Origin: Pseudomonas sp. Leaf58
Lineage (GTDB): Bacteria > Pseudomonadota > Gammaproteobacteria > Pseudomonadales > Pseudomonadaceae
Direction: 5' to 3'
Length of the DNA: 64,000 nucleotides
Assembly: GCF_003627215.1 (NCBI RefSeq)
Contig: NZ_CP032677.1
Coordinates: 4,965,501-5,029,500 of the forward strand
Shown here: positions 27,845-38,544 of the stretch, in pieces
How the letters are laid out: the number at the start of each line of letters is the position of its first letter
How positions within the stretch are numbered: the stretch's first letter is position 1
Translations under genes and position numbers: made by a program
The notes under the pieces: generated by a model
Databases searched by the model: none
Told to the model about the DNA's origin: nothing
The model's input: the letters and a program-made list of their open reading frames with translations, nothing else

Positions 27845-27878
27845 AAAACCCCTTGTTTTCGTACAAACAAGGGGTTTT
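27845..27878 (-). terminator. Intrinsic terminator downstream of dtd
   Basis: AAAACCCCTTG (27845-27855) pairs with CAAGGGGTTTT (27868-27878). Read on the - strand the stem ends in GGGGTTTTGT, so it fits termination of the pip-dtd transcript. It could also work on the + strand, where TTTTT follows. Confidence 0.8.
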
Positions 27879-27884
27879 TCGACC

Positions 27885-28322
27885 TCACATTTGTAACATA
27901 AATGTTACGGGGCCATCATTGACCAAGTGCACCTGCATGTCTGCGCCAAATCGCCCACTCGCCACATCGGTGTGCTGAGCCTTCGCTTGTTGCAAAAGAT
28001 AATCGAACAACTCGGCGCCGAGGGCCGGTGGCGCTGCCGTCGAGAAGCTTGGGCGCATGCCATTGCGGGTGTCCGCTGCCAGGGTGAACTGGGAAACCAG
28101 CAACAAACCACCCCCGACATCCTTCAACGACAGGTTCATCTTACCCTGCTCATCGCTGAACACCCGGTAGTTCAACAGCTTGTGCAGCAGCTTATCGGCC
28201 TGTTCACGGGAATCTTCAGGTTCGACTGCCACCAGCACCAGCAAACCCTGGTCGATGGCACCGACCACCTCCCCCGCTACCTCCACCCGTGCGCAACGCA
28301 CACGCTGCAACAGGCCCTTCAT
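27885..28322 (-). CDS. dtd: D-aminoacyl-tRNA deacylase
   Basis: This 145-residue protein hydrolyses D-aminoacyl-tRNAs and mischarged Gly-tRNA(Ala). The two active-site motifs are visible as [12 protein letters not shown] (SQFTL) and [12 protein letters not shown] (NxGPVT). Its start overlaps the pip stop by four bases (ATGA), so the pair is co-translated. Confidence 0.96.
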   Translation of the reverse strand: MKGLLQRVRCARVEVAGEVVGAIDQGLLVLVAVEPEDSREQADKLLHKLLNYRVFSDEQGKMNLSLKDVGGGLLLVSQFTLAADTRNGMRPSFSTAAPPALGAELFDYLLQQAKAQHTDVASGRFGADMQVHLVNDGPVTFMLQM

Positions 28323-29290
28323 GCTTCTTCCAGGGGCAAGTCGAGCAGGCGCCGGGCCATCTGGTCGGCGGCACGCACCAAAGCATCGGTGATGCCGGGC
28401 TCGGAAGCCGCGTGGCCGGCGTCGCGGATCACTTTCAGTTCGCTATTCGGCCAGGCTTGGTGCAGCGCCCAGGCGTTGTCCAGCGGGCAGATCACATCAT
28501 AGCGCCCGTGCACGATCACCGCCGGCAGGTGGGCGATTTTCGGCATGTCGCGGATCAGCTGGTCTGGCTCGAGGAAGGCATCGTTCATGAAGTAGTGGCA
28601 TTCGATACGGGCGATCGACAGGGCCCGCTGCGGCTCAGAGAAGCGGTCGACCACCAGCGGGTTGGGGCGCAGGGTGGCGGTACGGCCTTCCCAGGTGGAC
28701 CAGGCCTTGGCCGCGTGCATCTGGGCGATCTGGTCGTTGCCGGTCAGGCGCTTGTGGAAAGCCTTGACCAGGTCGCCCCGCTCCTCTGGCGGGATTGGTG
28801 CGATGTAGTCCTGCCAGTAGTCGGGGAACAGGCGACTGGCGCCTTCCTGGTAGAACCACTGGATCTCCTGCGGGCGGCACAGGAAGATACCGCGCAGGAT
28901 CAGGCCATGCACCCGCTCAGGATGGGTCTGGGCATAGGCCAGCGCCAGGGTGGAGCCCCACGAGCCGCCGAACAACACCCACTTGTCTATCCCCAGGTGC
29001 TCGCGGATACGTTCCAGGTCCTCGACCAAGTGCCAGGTGGTGTTGTTCTCCAGGCTTGCGTGCGGCGTGGAGCGGCCACAGCCGCGCTGATCGAAGGTGA
29101 TGATGCGATACAGCGTAGGGTCGAAATAGCAACGGCTCTGGGCATCGCAACCGGCGCCGGGGCCACCGTGGATGAACACCACCGGCAGACCTTCTGGCGA
29201 GCCGCTTTCGTCGACATACAGCACATGCGGCGCTTCCACGGCCAGATCGTGCCGGGCGTAGGGTTTGATCTGCGGGTACAGGGTCTGCAT
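28319..29290 (-). CDS. pip: Proline iminopeptidase
   Basis: This 323-residue alpha/beta hydrolase of peptidase family S33 removes N-terminal proline from peptides. The oxyanion-hole motif HGGPGAGCD lies near residue 40, the nucleophile elbow [14 protein letters not shown] near residue 110, and the catalytic histidine in [12 protein letters not shown] near the C-terminus. The start at 29290 ([14 protein letters not shown]) is the family start; the longer upstream frame runs into the divergent neighbour. dtd follows directly. Confidence 0.96.
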   Translation of the reverse strand: MQTLYPQIKPYARHDLAVEAPHVLYVDESGSPEGLPVVFIHGGPGAGCDAQSRCYFDPTLYRIITFDQRGCGRSTPHASLENNTTWHLVEDLERIREHLGIDKWVLFGGSWGSTLALAYAQTHPERVHGLILRGIFLCRPQEIQWFYQEGASRLFPDYWQDYIAPIPPEERGDLVKAFHKRLTGNDQIAQMHAAKAWSTWEGRTATLRPNPLVVDRFSEPQRALSIARIECHYFMNDAFLEPDQLIRDMPKIAHLPAVIVHGRYDVICPLDNAWALHQAWPNSELKVIRDAGHAASEPGITDALVRAADQMARRLLDLPLEEA

Positions 29291-29462
29291 TGCGCACTCC
29301 GTGTGAGGATAAGTTCGGCCGTGGGCCATCATAAACCTGAATTGCGCTTTGAGCACCGTCCGCGCTGATGCGTCGGCCCGCAGAGGGCACACATATCTAC
29401 CTCTTACCCCGCAGACAGGCCAGCGATAGTCCCGTGCCCCATACCAAGCAAGGGCTCCCGCC

Positions 29463-32400
29463 GTGCCAACTGCAATCACCACACCGCCTAGCATCCATTA
29501 CGCCACCCTCGAGCGCAGGGTGCCTACCTGGCTGAAGCATGCCCCGACAGAAACCCTGCGCGCCCTGCGCAATGGGCAGCAGGCCCCGGCCTGGCTGACG
29601 ACGGCGATCCAGCAACAGCCGGACATTGCGCGTGCATGGCAGGCAGAACATGCCCGCCACCGCGAACACCAGGCGCAGGTGCATACCCTGTTTGAACAGC
29701 TACCCGACCTGCAAACCTACGCTATCGAAGCCCTGAGCCAAGCCATTCAGCAGCAATTCGGGCTGGCCGTGGATGTGCGCAGTACCTATTTGGTCGACCC
29801 GCGCCTGATCGACACCAGCAACGCCATCGACAGCCGCCAGGCCGTCGACCGAGCTACCCGCTCGCTGCTGCACTGCGCCCTGCACAATTTCGACCAGGAT
29901 GCCGCTGCCGAGCATGGCATGGACGCGCCCGAGGCCCCACTGAAAAAGCCCGCCATCCTCGATCACCGGCGCTTCATGGGCACCGTCCCCATCACCAACG
30001 CAGTGGATATTCCTGCCGAGGCATTTGCCGGCTTATGCCGCACGCTAGACATCGGTGGCAATTACCATGATTTGCTCCATGCCATCTATTACCCGCCAGC
30101 CACGCCGCAGCTCAGTGCCGACGAAGCCGCTTTGGCCGTTTACCGGACGCTGGGCCAAGCCGAGGTTTCGGCGTTCAAGCAAGCCCTGCATTTCGCCCGC
30201 CTCAAGGGCGACATCAGCGAAACGCTGTACAGCGCCGCCCTGGCCGCGCCACTCGAGCAGGCCCCAGCAGCCAACGCGCAGGTAACGTTCAGTGCGCTCC
30301 ACTTGTGGGAGGCCGAACTGACCGGCGTCGTGCTCGTCACACTGCACAGCGATGGGCTTCAGGCAGTGGCCCTGTATATCCCGGAAGACGATACGCTGCC
30401 GCTCAAGGAGTTCCCTGACCACGTAACGCTGCAGGCCGGGTTGCGCGACCGGCTGCTGGCCGACATAGGCTACCTGGACAAACACATCGCCGACCGCGAC
30501 AAGGCGACGATAATCGCCCGCCTCGAAGAGCGGCTAATGCCTTTCGGCTGGAGCCCCCGCGGCGTGCATGAGCGCGTCCCGGACCCACATGCCACGCTGC
30601 ATCCGGTCGCACAGCCGTTCAGTCACGCGTTTCAGGGGCACATGGCGTTTCAGAAAGCCCAACGCCACGAACAAGATGTGCTGTTTCACGCCACGCCAAC
30701 CGAAATCGTCGACCGGCGTACCGCCCAGGCCCACCGCGAGCTAATGGCCAGCCGCGCGCTGACGGCCCTGAACATAGCCGGTTTCTTCGTGCCAGGGCTG
30801 GGCGAGGCGATGCTCGCCGTGTGCGTAGCCCAACTGGCCCATGAAGTGTACGAGGGCATCGAAGCCTGGGAAAACGACGAGCGCGATACCGCCTACGGCT
30901 ACCTGGTCGATGTGATCGAAAACGTGGCGATCATGGCAGCCCTCAGCGCCGCGGCTAAAGCACTGAAAGCAGGGGGCGGCGAAGTGGGTGGCGCGGTGGA
31001 AGGCCCTGACCCAGAAGCTGCGGAGGTGGAAGAGCCGGAAATCGAGCGAATTCCAGTGGAAACGCCCTCTTTCATCGAGGAACTGGAAGACATCGAAATG
31101 CCCGATGGCCAGGTCTGCTTGTGGAAAGCCAACCTTACCCCCTACCAGAGCCACGAGGTGCTGCCTGACGACCTTGAACCGGACGCGCTGGGCCTTCGCC
31201 ACCACCAAGGCAGACAATGGCTGGTGCTGGAAGGCAATCAGTACATCGTCGAACAGGCGCCAAGCACCGGCGAGTACCGCCTGCAACACCCGCAAAACCC
31301 TCGCCGCTACACACCGCCAGTGCGGCATAACGGTGCCGGCGCCTGGCTACACGTTACCGATAAGCCGCTGAGTTGGTCGGGCATGGCACTGCTGCGTCGC
31401 ATGGGCCACTTGAGCGCGCACTTCGACGAGCCGACGTTGCAACGGATGCTCGCCATCAGCGGCACCGACGAAGACGTGCTGCGCCGTGCCCTAGCTGAAA
31501 GCCAACGGCTGCCAGCCTTGCTGGACGACACCTTGCAACGCTTCAAGTTGGACGAAACGATCCGCCAACTGCCTGAGGCAAGCACCCGGCCAGCCGCGTA
31601 CTCTCGGGCTTACGCTAGCTTGCCGAGCAACCTGGCGCCGGGGGCCGAAGCGATCCTGCAGCGGTACCCGAAGCTTCCGCGCGCTGTCGCCAATGAGCTC
31701 GCTCGCGGCGTTAGCACCCGCGAACGGCAGATGCTCGGCAGCGGCAAGGTGCCGCTGCGCCTTGGCGAGGAAGTCCGCATCTACCAGCAACAGATCCGCC
31801 TTGCCCGTGCCTATGAGGGGCTGTACCTGTCCAGCGTGCCAAACTGGGACAGCGACCGGTTGATCGTGCACACGCTCGAGCGCCTGCCAGGCTGGCCCGC
31901 CGCGACCAAGCTGCGGCTGTTGCAGCGCCTGGGCTGGCCTGCCCAGGAACATTGCATCGGCCCACTGGACGCTCGCCCGTACACGTCCATCACCCATGCC
32001 CGCGCTGGCTACATCGTTCACAATGAAAGCCTGGCCAGTGCTGCGGTCACAGCCTACCCAAGCCTCTATACCGCACTGTACGAGGCGCTACCGGCGGCAA
32101 TGGAACAACTGCAAGTCACCGCCCCGGGGGCGCTGCAGTTACGCGTACAGGAAAGCCCGTTGCTGCCCCGGGTGCAGTTGCGGAAGGTGCTGGGCATGCA
32201 GCCCATACGCCCAGGCTACCGTTCGCCCATGCGCCTTGCCGATGGCCGCCTGGGTTATCCGCTTAGTGGTGGTGGCCCGGCGACCCAAGGCGTCACCCGC
32301 CAGACCCTGCTCGATGCCGTTGAACGCACCGGGCTTGCCGCGCGTACCGGCCGGACGGCAGACCAGGTGTTGATGGCGCTTGCCAGCGGCGGTCGTAACC

Positions 32401-34985
32401 AGTTGCAGATACTCGAACATTTACAGGCACTGCTGGAGCGGCGCAACGAGCTGCAAAGCAGGCTGGACGATTGGAGCGAGGCCATCTCACCGGCAACCGA
32501 CCAGGCGGCCCGCGACTATGACAGCCTGCGCGATTCGATCATGCAGCACTGGTACGACACCGCCTTGGATGAAACCACGCAGCATCCAGCGGAGCTACGG
32601 GTAGCCCGCGTGCCACTGGCTGACATTCCACTGACTTTGCCGGACTTCTTTAACACCCGTGTGCGCAGCCTTAGCCTGGTCGACCTGCCATCAACAACGC
32701 TTGCAGGCTGGGCGCAAAACGAACGCCTGCTGCAGCGCCTGCTCAGGCAGATGCCGCAGCTCGAATCGCTGGAAATCAGCCGGCCATATGACCCCAGGGC
32801 CACGCCGTCGTCCTTCCTGTTCAGCGTGCCTACCATTACCGAGCAACTGCCAGGCCTGCAACGGCTGGTGATCACCAACCAGAACATGGCGCTTTCCGAC
32901 AGCGACCTGAACCTGTTGGCAGGGCTCCGCCAATTGAGATACCTGGACCTGAGTGGTAACCGACTGGCGCAGAGCAACAGCCCAAGTTTCCATGAATTGA
33001 CCCTGGATTACCTGGGCCTGGACCACATGCAACTGACCCAATGGCCCATCGGGATTGGCAGCGATGCCCTGGCGCGTATCACCCATCTGTCGTTGCGCCA
33101 CAACAATCTCCGGTCGTTGCCCTCGTTCCTGCTTCATGAAGCCGACACGCTGGCCACCCCACCGGTGATCTCCCTGGAAGGCAATAGCATCAATGAAACC
33201 CACCTGCAGCGCTTGCTGCTGAATGAGCGCGTTGACACGTCTGGCATCACCACGGACCAGCCCGCGGCACTTTCTGAACAGCTGGCACGCATTCGCGATG
33301 AGCGCCAACAGATGCGTGATGCGATCGATGGCTGGGCCCAGGCATCCAGTTCAAGCAACCCATTGACCCAGGCAGCACTGGCGGACCGGCAGCGTATCGA
33401 GTCGGCGATCAGCCAATTCTGGGACCAACAGGAGCAGGGCCAGTCCTACCTGCGCCTGCAACTCGAAGACGTGGCCATCGAGCATTTCCCCAGGCGGCTG
33501 CCCGCGTTCTTCGGCCCGCGCGTGCGTGCAATGACCTTGACGCGACTACGGGGCAGCGCCTCACAACTTGACGAACTGCTCAGCCGGTTCCCCAACATCA
33601 CTCGGTTGACCATCGATGCGCACCAGGCCGCCACCCCTTCGCTGGCATCCGCCTTGGCTCGCCTTGCGCAACTCACCTACCTGGAGTTTCGCAACATGGG
33701 GCTGGAAGTCGACCAGGCCATGCTAGACATTTTCGCAAGGCTGCCACAGCTGAACTCGCTGGACCTGTCCGGCAACCGGATGGGCAGCATCAACCAAGTA
33801 CCCACGTCGCTGTCGAGCAACCTGCAGTCACTTGCGCTGACCAACATGAACCTGCAAGCCTGGCCGAGCTGGTGCGACAGCTTGCTGCCACTGGAGCTGC
33901 TGGACCTGAGTGCCAACAACATCAGCCAATTACCCGAGCACATCCTGTCGAACTTGAACAACGCCATGCCAATTTCGTCGATCGCCTTGTTCGACAACCC
34001 GCTGCCGGACGAAACCATTCTGCGCGTACGCGCATTTTCGGACAGCCAGCACAGCTACTCCTTCGCCCTGGATATCCCCGACAACCTGATGTTCGTCGAT
34101 TCTTCGAGCGAAGGGTCACTCGACCACCCGCACTTTCCGCTGTTGGGTGACGACACGCCCAGGCTGGAAGACTGGATGCTTGGCAACGGCGCGCAGAACG
34201 AGGCCTTGCAGGCCTGCTGGGAAAGGCTCGAAGGTAGCGACTTGTTGCGCCTGGTGGGCCGTCTGCACAATGCCGCGCCATTCGTCGACCCCAATACCCG
34301 GGCCAGCTTCTGCGAGCGGGTACGCCTGATGCTGGTGGCAGCAGCCAATAGCGAAACAGACCGCCCAATCATGGAGAGCATCGCCATCGAAGCCTTGCCC
34401 GACCCGGAAACCGGCTCGCAGACCTGTCACGATGGCGCATTGCAGGAGTTCAACAACATTGAACTGTACCTGATGAGCCAGCGCCTGCTGATCGACGCTG
34501 GCGATACCCTGCAAGCACTGCGACGGCGCCTGTTGCAGCTGTTTCGTATTGAACAGCTGGAGACACTGGCCAACCAGCGGACTGGCTCAGGTGACCGGGT
34601 CTCGGTGCGCCTAGCCTACCGGCGCGAACTGGCGAAGGAACTGGACCTGCCGATCGCCGACAGCATGCGTTTTCGCGGGGCCGCAAACCTGGCGCGCGAT
34701 GAGTTGTCCAGTGTGCTGGAAAAGGTCCGCAAAAGTGAACTGAGCGATGTACTCGTCGACTACATGCTGGCGAATACGGACTGGACCACGCGCCTGCGCG
34801 TCGAATATGCCGACCGCTTTGCCGAAATAGAAGCGCGCTTCCGTTTGCGGGTGCTCGAGCTGGCCAGCAAGGATCACTCGCTCCAGGACGAGCTGAATTT
34901 GCAGCAGGGCTTGCAAATGGACAAGGACCAAGAAGAGCAGGAGCTACTGCGCGAACTCACCATCGCGCAGGTCAACAAACACTGA
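29463..34985 (+). CDS. Large LRR protein with C-terminal NEL-type E3 ubiquitin ligase domain and dermonecrotic-toxin-like N-terminus
   Basis: The 1840-residue protein starts at GTG 29463 behind AAGGG. Residues 1 to about 500 resemble the dermonecrotic-toxin/DUF6543 region (CRTLDIGGNYHDLLHAIYYP near 195-215). A hydrophobic stretch lies at about 430-500 (ALNIAGFFVPGLGEAMLAV). Two coil+LRR modules follow, about residues 989-1270 (YLDLSGNRLAQ) and 1276-1530 (LDLSGNRMGS, LLDLSANNISQLPEHIL). The C-terminal 290 residues match the NEL fold of IpaH/SspH ligases. The catalytic CxD motif is CHD at 1655-1657, followed by GALQEFNNIEL. No signal peptide is visible and no secretion, chaperone or immunity gene adjoins. 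NEL ligases of this type act inside eukaryotic hosts; delivery and target here are unknown. Confidence 0.82.
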   Translation: MPTAITTPPSIHYATLERRVPTWLKHAPTETLRALRNGQQAPAWLTTAIQQQPDIARAWQAEHARHREHQAQVHTLFEQLPDLQTYAIEALSQAIQQQFGLAVDVRSTYLVDPRLIDTSNAIDSRQAVDRATRSLLHCALHNFDQDAAAEHGMDAPEAPLKKPAILDHRRFMGTVPITNAVDIPAEAFAGLCRTLDIGGNYHDLLHAIYYPPATPQLSADEAALAVYRTLGQAEVSAFKQALHFARLKGDISETLYSAALAAPLEQAPAANAQVTFSALHLWEAELTGVVLVTLHSDGLQAVALYIPEDDTLPLKEFPDHVTLQAGLRDRLLADIGYLDKHIADRDKATIIARLEERLMPFGWSPRGVHERVPDPHATLHPVAQPFSHAFQGHMAFQKAQRHEQDVLFHATPTEIVDRRTAQAHRELMASRALTALNIAGFFVPGLGEAMLAVCVAQLAHEVYEGIEAWENDERDTAYGYLVDVIENVAIMAALSAAAKALKAGGGEVGGAVEGPDPEAAEVEEPEIERIPVETPSFIEELEDIEMPDGQVCLWKANLTPYQSHEVLPDDLEPDALGLRHHQGRQWLVLEGNQYIVEQAPSTGEYRLQHPQNPRRYTPPVRHNGAGAWLHVTDKPLSWSGMALLRRMGHLSAHFDEPTLQRMLAISGTDEDVLRRALAESQRLPALLDDTLQRFKLDETIRQLPEASTRPAAYSRAYASLPSNLAPGAEAILQRYPKLPRAVANELARGVSTRERQMLGSGKVPLRLGEEVRIYQQQIRLARAYEGLYLSSVPNWDSDRLIVHTLERLPGWPAATKLRLLQRLGWPAQEHCIGPLDARPYTSITHARAGYIVHNESLASAAVTAYPSLYTALYEALPAAMEQLQVTAPGALQLRVQESPLLPRVQLRKVLGMQPIRPGYRSPMRLADGRLGYPLSGGGPATQGVTRQTLLDAVERTGLAARTGRTADQVLMALASGGRNQLQILEHLQALLERRNELQSRLDDWSEAISPATDQAARDYDSLRDSIMQHWYDTALDETTQHPAELRVARVPLADIPLTLPDFFNTRVRSLSLVDLPSTTLAGWAQNERLLQRLLRQMPQLESLEISRPYDPRATPSSFLFSVPTITEQLPGLQRLVITNQNMALSDSDLNLLAGLRQLRYLDLSGNRLAQSNSPSFHELTLDYLGLDHMQLTQWPIGIGSDALARITHLSLRHNNLRSLPSFLLHEADTLATPPVISLEGNSINETHLQRLLLNERVDTSGITTDQPAALSEQLARIRDERQQMRDAIDGWAQASSSSNPLTQAALADRQRIESAISQFWDQQEQGQSYLRLQLEDVAIEHFPRRLPAFFGPRVRAMTLTRLRGSASQLDELLSRFPNITRLTIDAHQAATPSLASALARLAQLTYLEFRNMGLEVDQAMLDIFARLPQLNSLDLSGNRMGSINQVPTSLSSNLQSLALTNMNLQAWPSWCDSLLPLELLDLSANNISQLPEHILSNLNNAMPISSIALFDNPLPDETILRVRAFSDSQHSYSFALDIPDNLMFVDSSSEGSLDHPHFPLLGDDTPRLEDWMLGNGAQNEALQACWERLEGSDLLRLVGRLHNAAPFVDPNTRASFCERVRLMLVAAANSETDRPIMESIAIEALPDPETGSQTCHDGALQEFNNIELYLMSQRLLIDAGDTLQALRRRLLQLFRIEQLETLANQRTGSGDRVSVRLAYRRELAKELDLPIADSMRFRGAANLARDELSSVLEKVRKSELSDVLVDYMLANTDWTTRLRVEYADRFAEIEARFRLRVLELASKDHSLQDELNLQQGLQMDKDQEEQELLRELTIAQVNKH

Positions 34986-34995
34986 GCCTAATGGA

Positions 34996-35027
34996 TGGCG
35001 ACGCGGATGACCTGCATCGCGTCGCCA
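34996..35027. terminator. Hairpin between convergent NEL/LRR gene and hutG
   Basis: TGGCGACGCG (34996-35005) pairs perfectly with CGCGTCGCCA (35018-35027). There is only a weak T-run (CTTT), so this is a probable bidirectional terminator between the two converging genes. Confidence 0.6.
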
Positions 35028-35043
35028 CTTTGATGGGCTAACT

Positions 35044-35853
35044 TCACCGCCCGTAGCGCGCCGCGCCCCACTCCAGCAGCGTTTGCAGAAGCTGCTTCAA
35101 TACCTGCTGGGTCGGCTGAGCCAAGTCTTCACGGTAGGCGAACGGCTCGCGCTCTTCCATGTAGGTACTCTGCGCCAGCTCCAGCTGCACGGCATGAACA
35201 TGGTTGGCCGGGTCGCCGTAATGCCGGGTGATATGCCCGCCCTTGAAGCGACCGTTGAGTACATGGCTGTAGCCTTGCGCTTGCGCTTGCACACATGCAC
35301 CTTGCAACCGCTCGGCCAGTTGCGGGTCGCAACTGGCACCGTTGAAGGTGCCCAGGTTGAAGTCCGGCAGCTTGCCTTCGAACAGATGCGGGATCAACGA
35401 GCGGATCGAATGGGCGTCCCACAACAGTGCGTAGCCAAACTGCTCACGTAGCCGGGCCAGCTCGCGGCGAAGGGTGTCGTGATAAGGGCGCCAGATCTGC
35501 GCCAGGTACGCCTGGCGCTCCTCGCTCGTGGGTTCCATACCGTCCTTGAACAACGGCTCGCCCTCGAACAGCGTGGCCGGGTACAGGCCGGTGGTGGCGC
35601 CGGCGTACAACGGTTTGTCATCATCCGGGCGGTTCAGGTCGATGACGAAACGCGAGTACTCCGCGGCTACCACGCTGGCCCCCATATCGCGGGCAAAGTC
35701 ATACAGCTGCGGGATATGCCAGTCGGTGTCCGGCAAGCTGCGCGCCTGGTCGACCAGCCCGTCTCGCACCGCCGGCGACAGTTTCAGGCCGGCATGCGGC
35801 ATGCTGATCAGCAGCGGCAGGCGGCCCTGGTGAAAACTCAGTACCTTGTCCAT
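35044..35853 (-). CDS. hutG: N-formylglutamate amidohydrolase
   Basis: This 269-residue enzyme releases formate and glutamate from N-formylglutamate, the last step of the five-step pathway. Family features are LLISMPHAGLKLSPAVRDGL near the start, YSRFVIDLNRPDD and WDAHSIRSLIPHLFEGKLPDFNLG. It is the final gene of the hutU-H-T-I-G cluster, 10 bases after hutI. Confidence 0.95.
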   Translation of the reverse strand: MDKVLSFHQGRLPLLISMPHAGLKLSPAVRDGLVDQARSLPDTDWHIPQLYDFARDMGASVVAAEYSRFVIDLNRPDDDKPLYAGATTGLYPATLFEGEPLFKDGMEPTSEERQAYLAQIWRPYHDTLRRELARLREQFGYALLWDAHSIRSLIPHLFEGKLPDFNLGTFNGASCDPQLAERLQGACVQAQAQGYSHVLNGRFKGGHITRHYGDPANHVHAVQLELAQSTYMEEREPFAYREDLAQPTQQVLKQLLQTLLEWGAARYGR

Positions 35854-35863
35854 CGTGCCTCAC

Positions 35864-37069
35864 TCAATTGGAAATCTCGTGGCCCTTGCGCACCACGCGC
35901 TTGGGCAAGTCGCCGCCCAGCCAATAGGCCAGGTCGGCGGGGCGTTCGATCTGCCAGGCGACAAAGTCGGCCACCTTGCCCACTTCCAGCGAACCGTGGC
36001 TGTCGCCCAGGCCCAACGCCGTGGCGGCGTGCACCGTGACGCCAGCCAATGCTTCTTCCGGGGTCATGCGGAAGCAGGTACAGCCCATGTTCAGCATCAG
36101 CCGCAGCGACAGCCCTGGCGAGGTGCCAGGGTTGAGGTCGCTGGCCAGGGCGATCTTCACCCCGTGGCGGCGCAATGCGTCCATCGGCGGCAGTTGGGTT
36201 TCGCGCAGGAAGTAGAAGGCGCCCGGCAGCAGCACGGCGACCGTGCCGGATGCAGCCATGGCGATGGCATCTTCCTCGGTCATGAACTCCAGGTGGTCGG
36301 CCGACAACGCCTGGTAGCGCGCCGCCAGGCTGGAGCCGTGCAGCGACGACAGCTGTTCGGCGTGCAGCTTGACCGGCAGGCCCAGCTGACGCGCCTTGAT
36401 GAACAACCGCTCGACCTGGGTCGGGGAGAATGCCAGGTGTTCGCAGAACGCATCCACCGCATCCACCAGGCCTTCGGCGGCCAGGGCCGGCAGCATTTCA
36501 TCGCAGATGTGTGCGATATAGTCATCGGCCCGGCCGACGTACTCCGGCGGCAAGGCATGCGCGGCCAGGCAAGTGGTCCGCACCGCCAGCGGCAGCTCGT
36601 CGGCCAGGCGTCGGGCCACACGCAACATCTTGCGCTCGTTGGCCAGGTCCAGGCCGTAGCCGGACTTGACCTCGAGGGTGGTCACGCCATCGCGCATCAA
36701 CGCCTGAACGCGCTGGCGGGCACTGGCGAACAACTCATCCTCGCTGGCCGCGCGGGTGGCCCGCACGGTGCTGGCGATGCCACCGCCCTGCGCAGCGATT
36801 TCGGCATAGCTCACACCCTGCAGGCGCTGCTCGAACTCACCGCTGCGGTTGCCGCCGAACACCGCGTGGGTGTGGCAGTCGATCAGCCCTGGGGTGACCC
36901 AGGCGCCGCCCAGGTCCACCGTGCGCTCAGCCTCGAGCGGCGCCAGCTCGGCGCGTGGGCCGATCCACTCGATCAGCCCGGCCCGGGTGACGATGGCCGC
37001 GTCCTCGATGGCCGAGTAACGGCCTTCGGCCATGGTTGCCACATGGCAGTGCTGCCAGAGGGTTCTCAT
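35864..37069 (-). CDS. hutI: Imidazolonepropionase
   Basis: This 401-residue amidohydrolase-superfamily enzyme opens the imidazolone ring to give N-formimino-glutamate. The metal-binding [18 protein letters not shown] (HxH), the mid-protein [13 protein letters not shown] and the aspartate in [15 protein letters not shown] are present. It lies between the transporter gene and hutG with short gaps. Confidence 0.96.
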   Translation of the reverse strand: MRTLWQHCHVATMAEGRYSAIEDAAIVTRAGLIEWIGPRAELAPLEAERTVDLGGAWVTPGLIDCHTHAVFGGNRSGEFEQRLQGVSYAEIAAQGGGIASTVRATRAASEDELFASARQRVQALMRDGVTTLEVKSGYGLDLANERKMLRVARRLADELPLAVRTTCLAAHALPPEYVGRADDYIAHICDEMLPALAAEGLVDAVDAFCEHLAFSPTQVERLFIKARQLGLPVKLHAEQLSSLHGSSLAARYQALSADHLEFMTEEDAIAMAASGTVAVLLPGAFYFLRETQLPPMDALRRHGVKIALASDLNPGTSPGLSLRLMLNMGCTCFRMTPEEALAGVTVHAATALGLGDSHGSLEVGKVADFVAWQIERPADLAYWLGGDLPKRVVRKGHEISN

Positions 37070-37084
37070 GCGTAATCTCCTTTA

Positions 37085-38488
37085 CTAGCGATGCAGCTCG
37101 GCCGGCTCCGCTGCCAGCTGGCACTGCCCTGCACGCGGCTTGCACCACAGCAGGTAGGACGCCACCAGGAACACCACCCACACCACGCCGACGAGCAACG
37201 CCGCCTGGGTATCCGGGAAGTAACCGAGCACACCAAAGATGAACACCATGAACGCAATGGCCATGGCCGGGCCGTAAGGCCAGAACGGTACCGGGAACTG
37301 CAACTGGGCGACTTGCTCACGGCTCATGCTGCGGCGCATGGCCACCTGAGTGACCAGGATCATCAGCCACACCCACACGGTGGCGAAGGTAGCGATAGAA
37401 GCGATCAGCAGGAACACGTTCTCCGGGATCAGGTAGTTCAACACTACGCCGATCAGCAGCGCAGCGCCCATCACCACCACGGTCATCCATGGCACGCCGT
37501 GTTTCGACAGCTTGCTGAAACCGCGCGGGGCGTGGCCTTGATGGGCCAGGCCGTACATCATGCGGCCGGCGCCGAAGATGTCGCTGTTGATGGCCGAGAT
37601 GGCGGCGGAAATCACCACGATGTTCAGCACGGCGGCGGCAGAGCCAATGCCCAGGTTGCTGAAGATCTGCACGAACGGGCTGCCCTGGCTACCGATTTGC
37701 GGCCATGGGTACAGGCACATCAGCACGAACAGGGTGAGCACGTAGAACAGCAGGATACGCAGCGGCACGGCGTTGATCGCCTTGGGGATGACGCGCTGTG
37801 GGTCCTTGGCCTCACCGGCGGTAACACCGATGATCTCGATGCCGCCGAAAGCGAACATCACCACGGCAAAGGAGGCGATCAGGCCACTGACGCCATTGGG
37901 CATGAAGCCACCGTGGTCGAACAGGTTGCTGACACCTACGGCATGCCCGGTGCCTACCTGGCTGAAGCCGAAGGCCATGATGCCGAGGCCGGCCAGGATC
38001 ATCGCCACGATGGCGCCGACCTTGAGCAACGACAGCCAGAATTCCATTTCGCCAAATACCTTGACGTTGCACAGGTTGAGGCCACCGATCAGGAACACGA
38101 TGCCCAGCACCCAGATCCAGCGGGCCACCTCTGGGAACCAGAAGCCCATGTAGATACCGAAGGCGGTGACGTCGGCGATGGCCACGATGACCATCTCGAA
38201 GGCGTAGGTCCAACCGAGGATGAAGCCGGCCATAGGGCCGAGGTAGGTAGTGGCGTAGTGGCCGAAGGAGCCGGCCACCGGGTTATGCACGGCCATCTCA
38301 CCGAGGGCGCGCATGACCATGAACACGGCGGCACCGCCGATCAGGTAAGCCAGCAGCACGGCCGGGCCGGCCATTTGAATGGCTGAAGCGGAGCCGTAGA
38401 AAAGCCCGGTACCGATAGCGGAACCGAGGGCCATGAAACGGATGTGGCGGGCATTTAGCCCACGCTTTAGACCTTGAGTTTGTTGCAT
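37085..38488 (-). CDS. hutT: Amino acid permease of the APC superfamily, probable histidine transporter
   Basis: This 467-residue protein has about 12 membrane helices. The APC/AAT family start [20 protein letters not shown] is present, as is the conserved [21 protein letters not shown]. It resembles ProY-type transporters. Its place inside the hut cluster, between hutH and hutI in the same orientation, supports uptake of histidine or urocanate. The symbol is by context; substrate is inference. Confidence 0.88.
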   Translation of the reverse strand: MQQTQGLKRGLNARHIRFMALGSAIGTGLFYGSASAIQMAGPAVLLAYLIGGAAVFMVMRALGEMAVHNPVAGSFGHYATTYLGPMAGFILGWTYAFEMVIVAIADVTAFGIYMGFWFPEVARWIWVLGIVFLIGGLNLCNVKVFGEMEFWLSLLKVGAIVAMILAGLGIMAFGFSQVGTGHAVGVSNLFDHGGFMPNGVSGLIASFAVVMFAFGGIEIIGVTAGEAKDPQRVIPKAINAVPLRILLFYVLTLFVLMCLYPWPQIGSQGSPFVQIFSNLGIGSAAAVLNIVVISAAISAINSDIFGAGRMMYGLAHQGHAPRGFSKLSKHGVPWMTVVVMGAALLIGVVLNYLIPENVFLLIASIATFATVWVWLMILVTQVAMRRSMSREQVAQLQFPVPFWPYGPAMAIAFMVFIFGVLGYFPDTQAALLVGVVWVVFLVASYLLWCKPRAGQCQLAAEPAELHR

Positions 38489-38544
38489 GTCACGTCCTTA
38501 AATTGTTTTTGTGGTCGTGAGATCAGGGGGCTGCCTTGCAGCCC

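Noticed and set aside
29463..35853. Toxin-immunity pair: hutG side or pip side gene as immunity gene for the NEL protein
   Set aside because: Both flanking genes are complete housekeeping enzymes and no small frame next to the NEL gene has convincing coding features.
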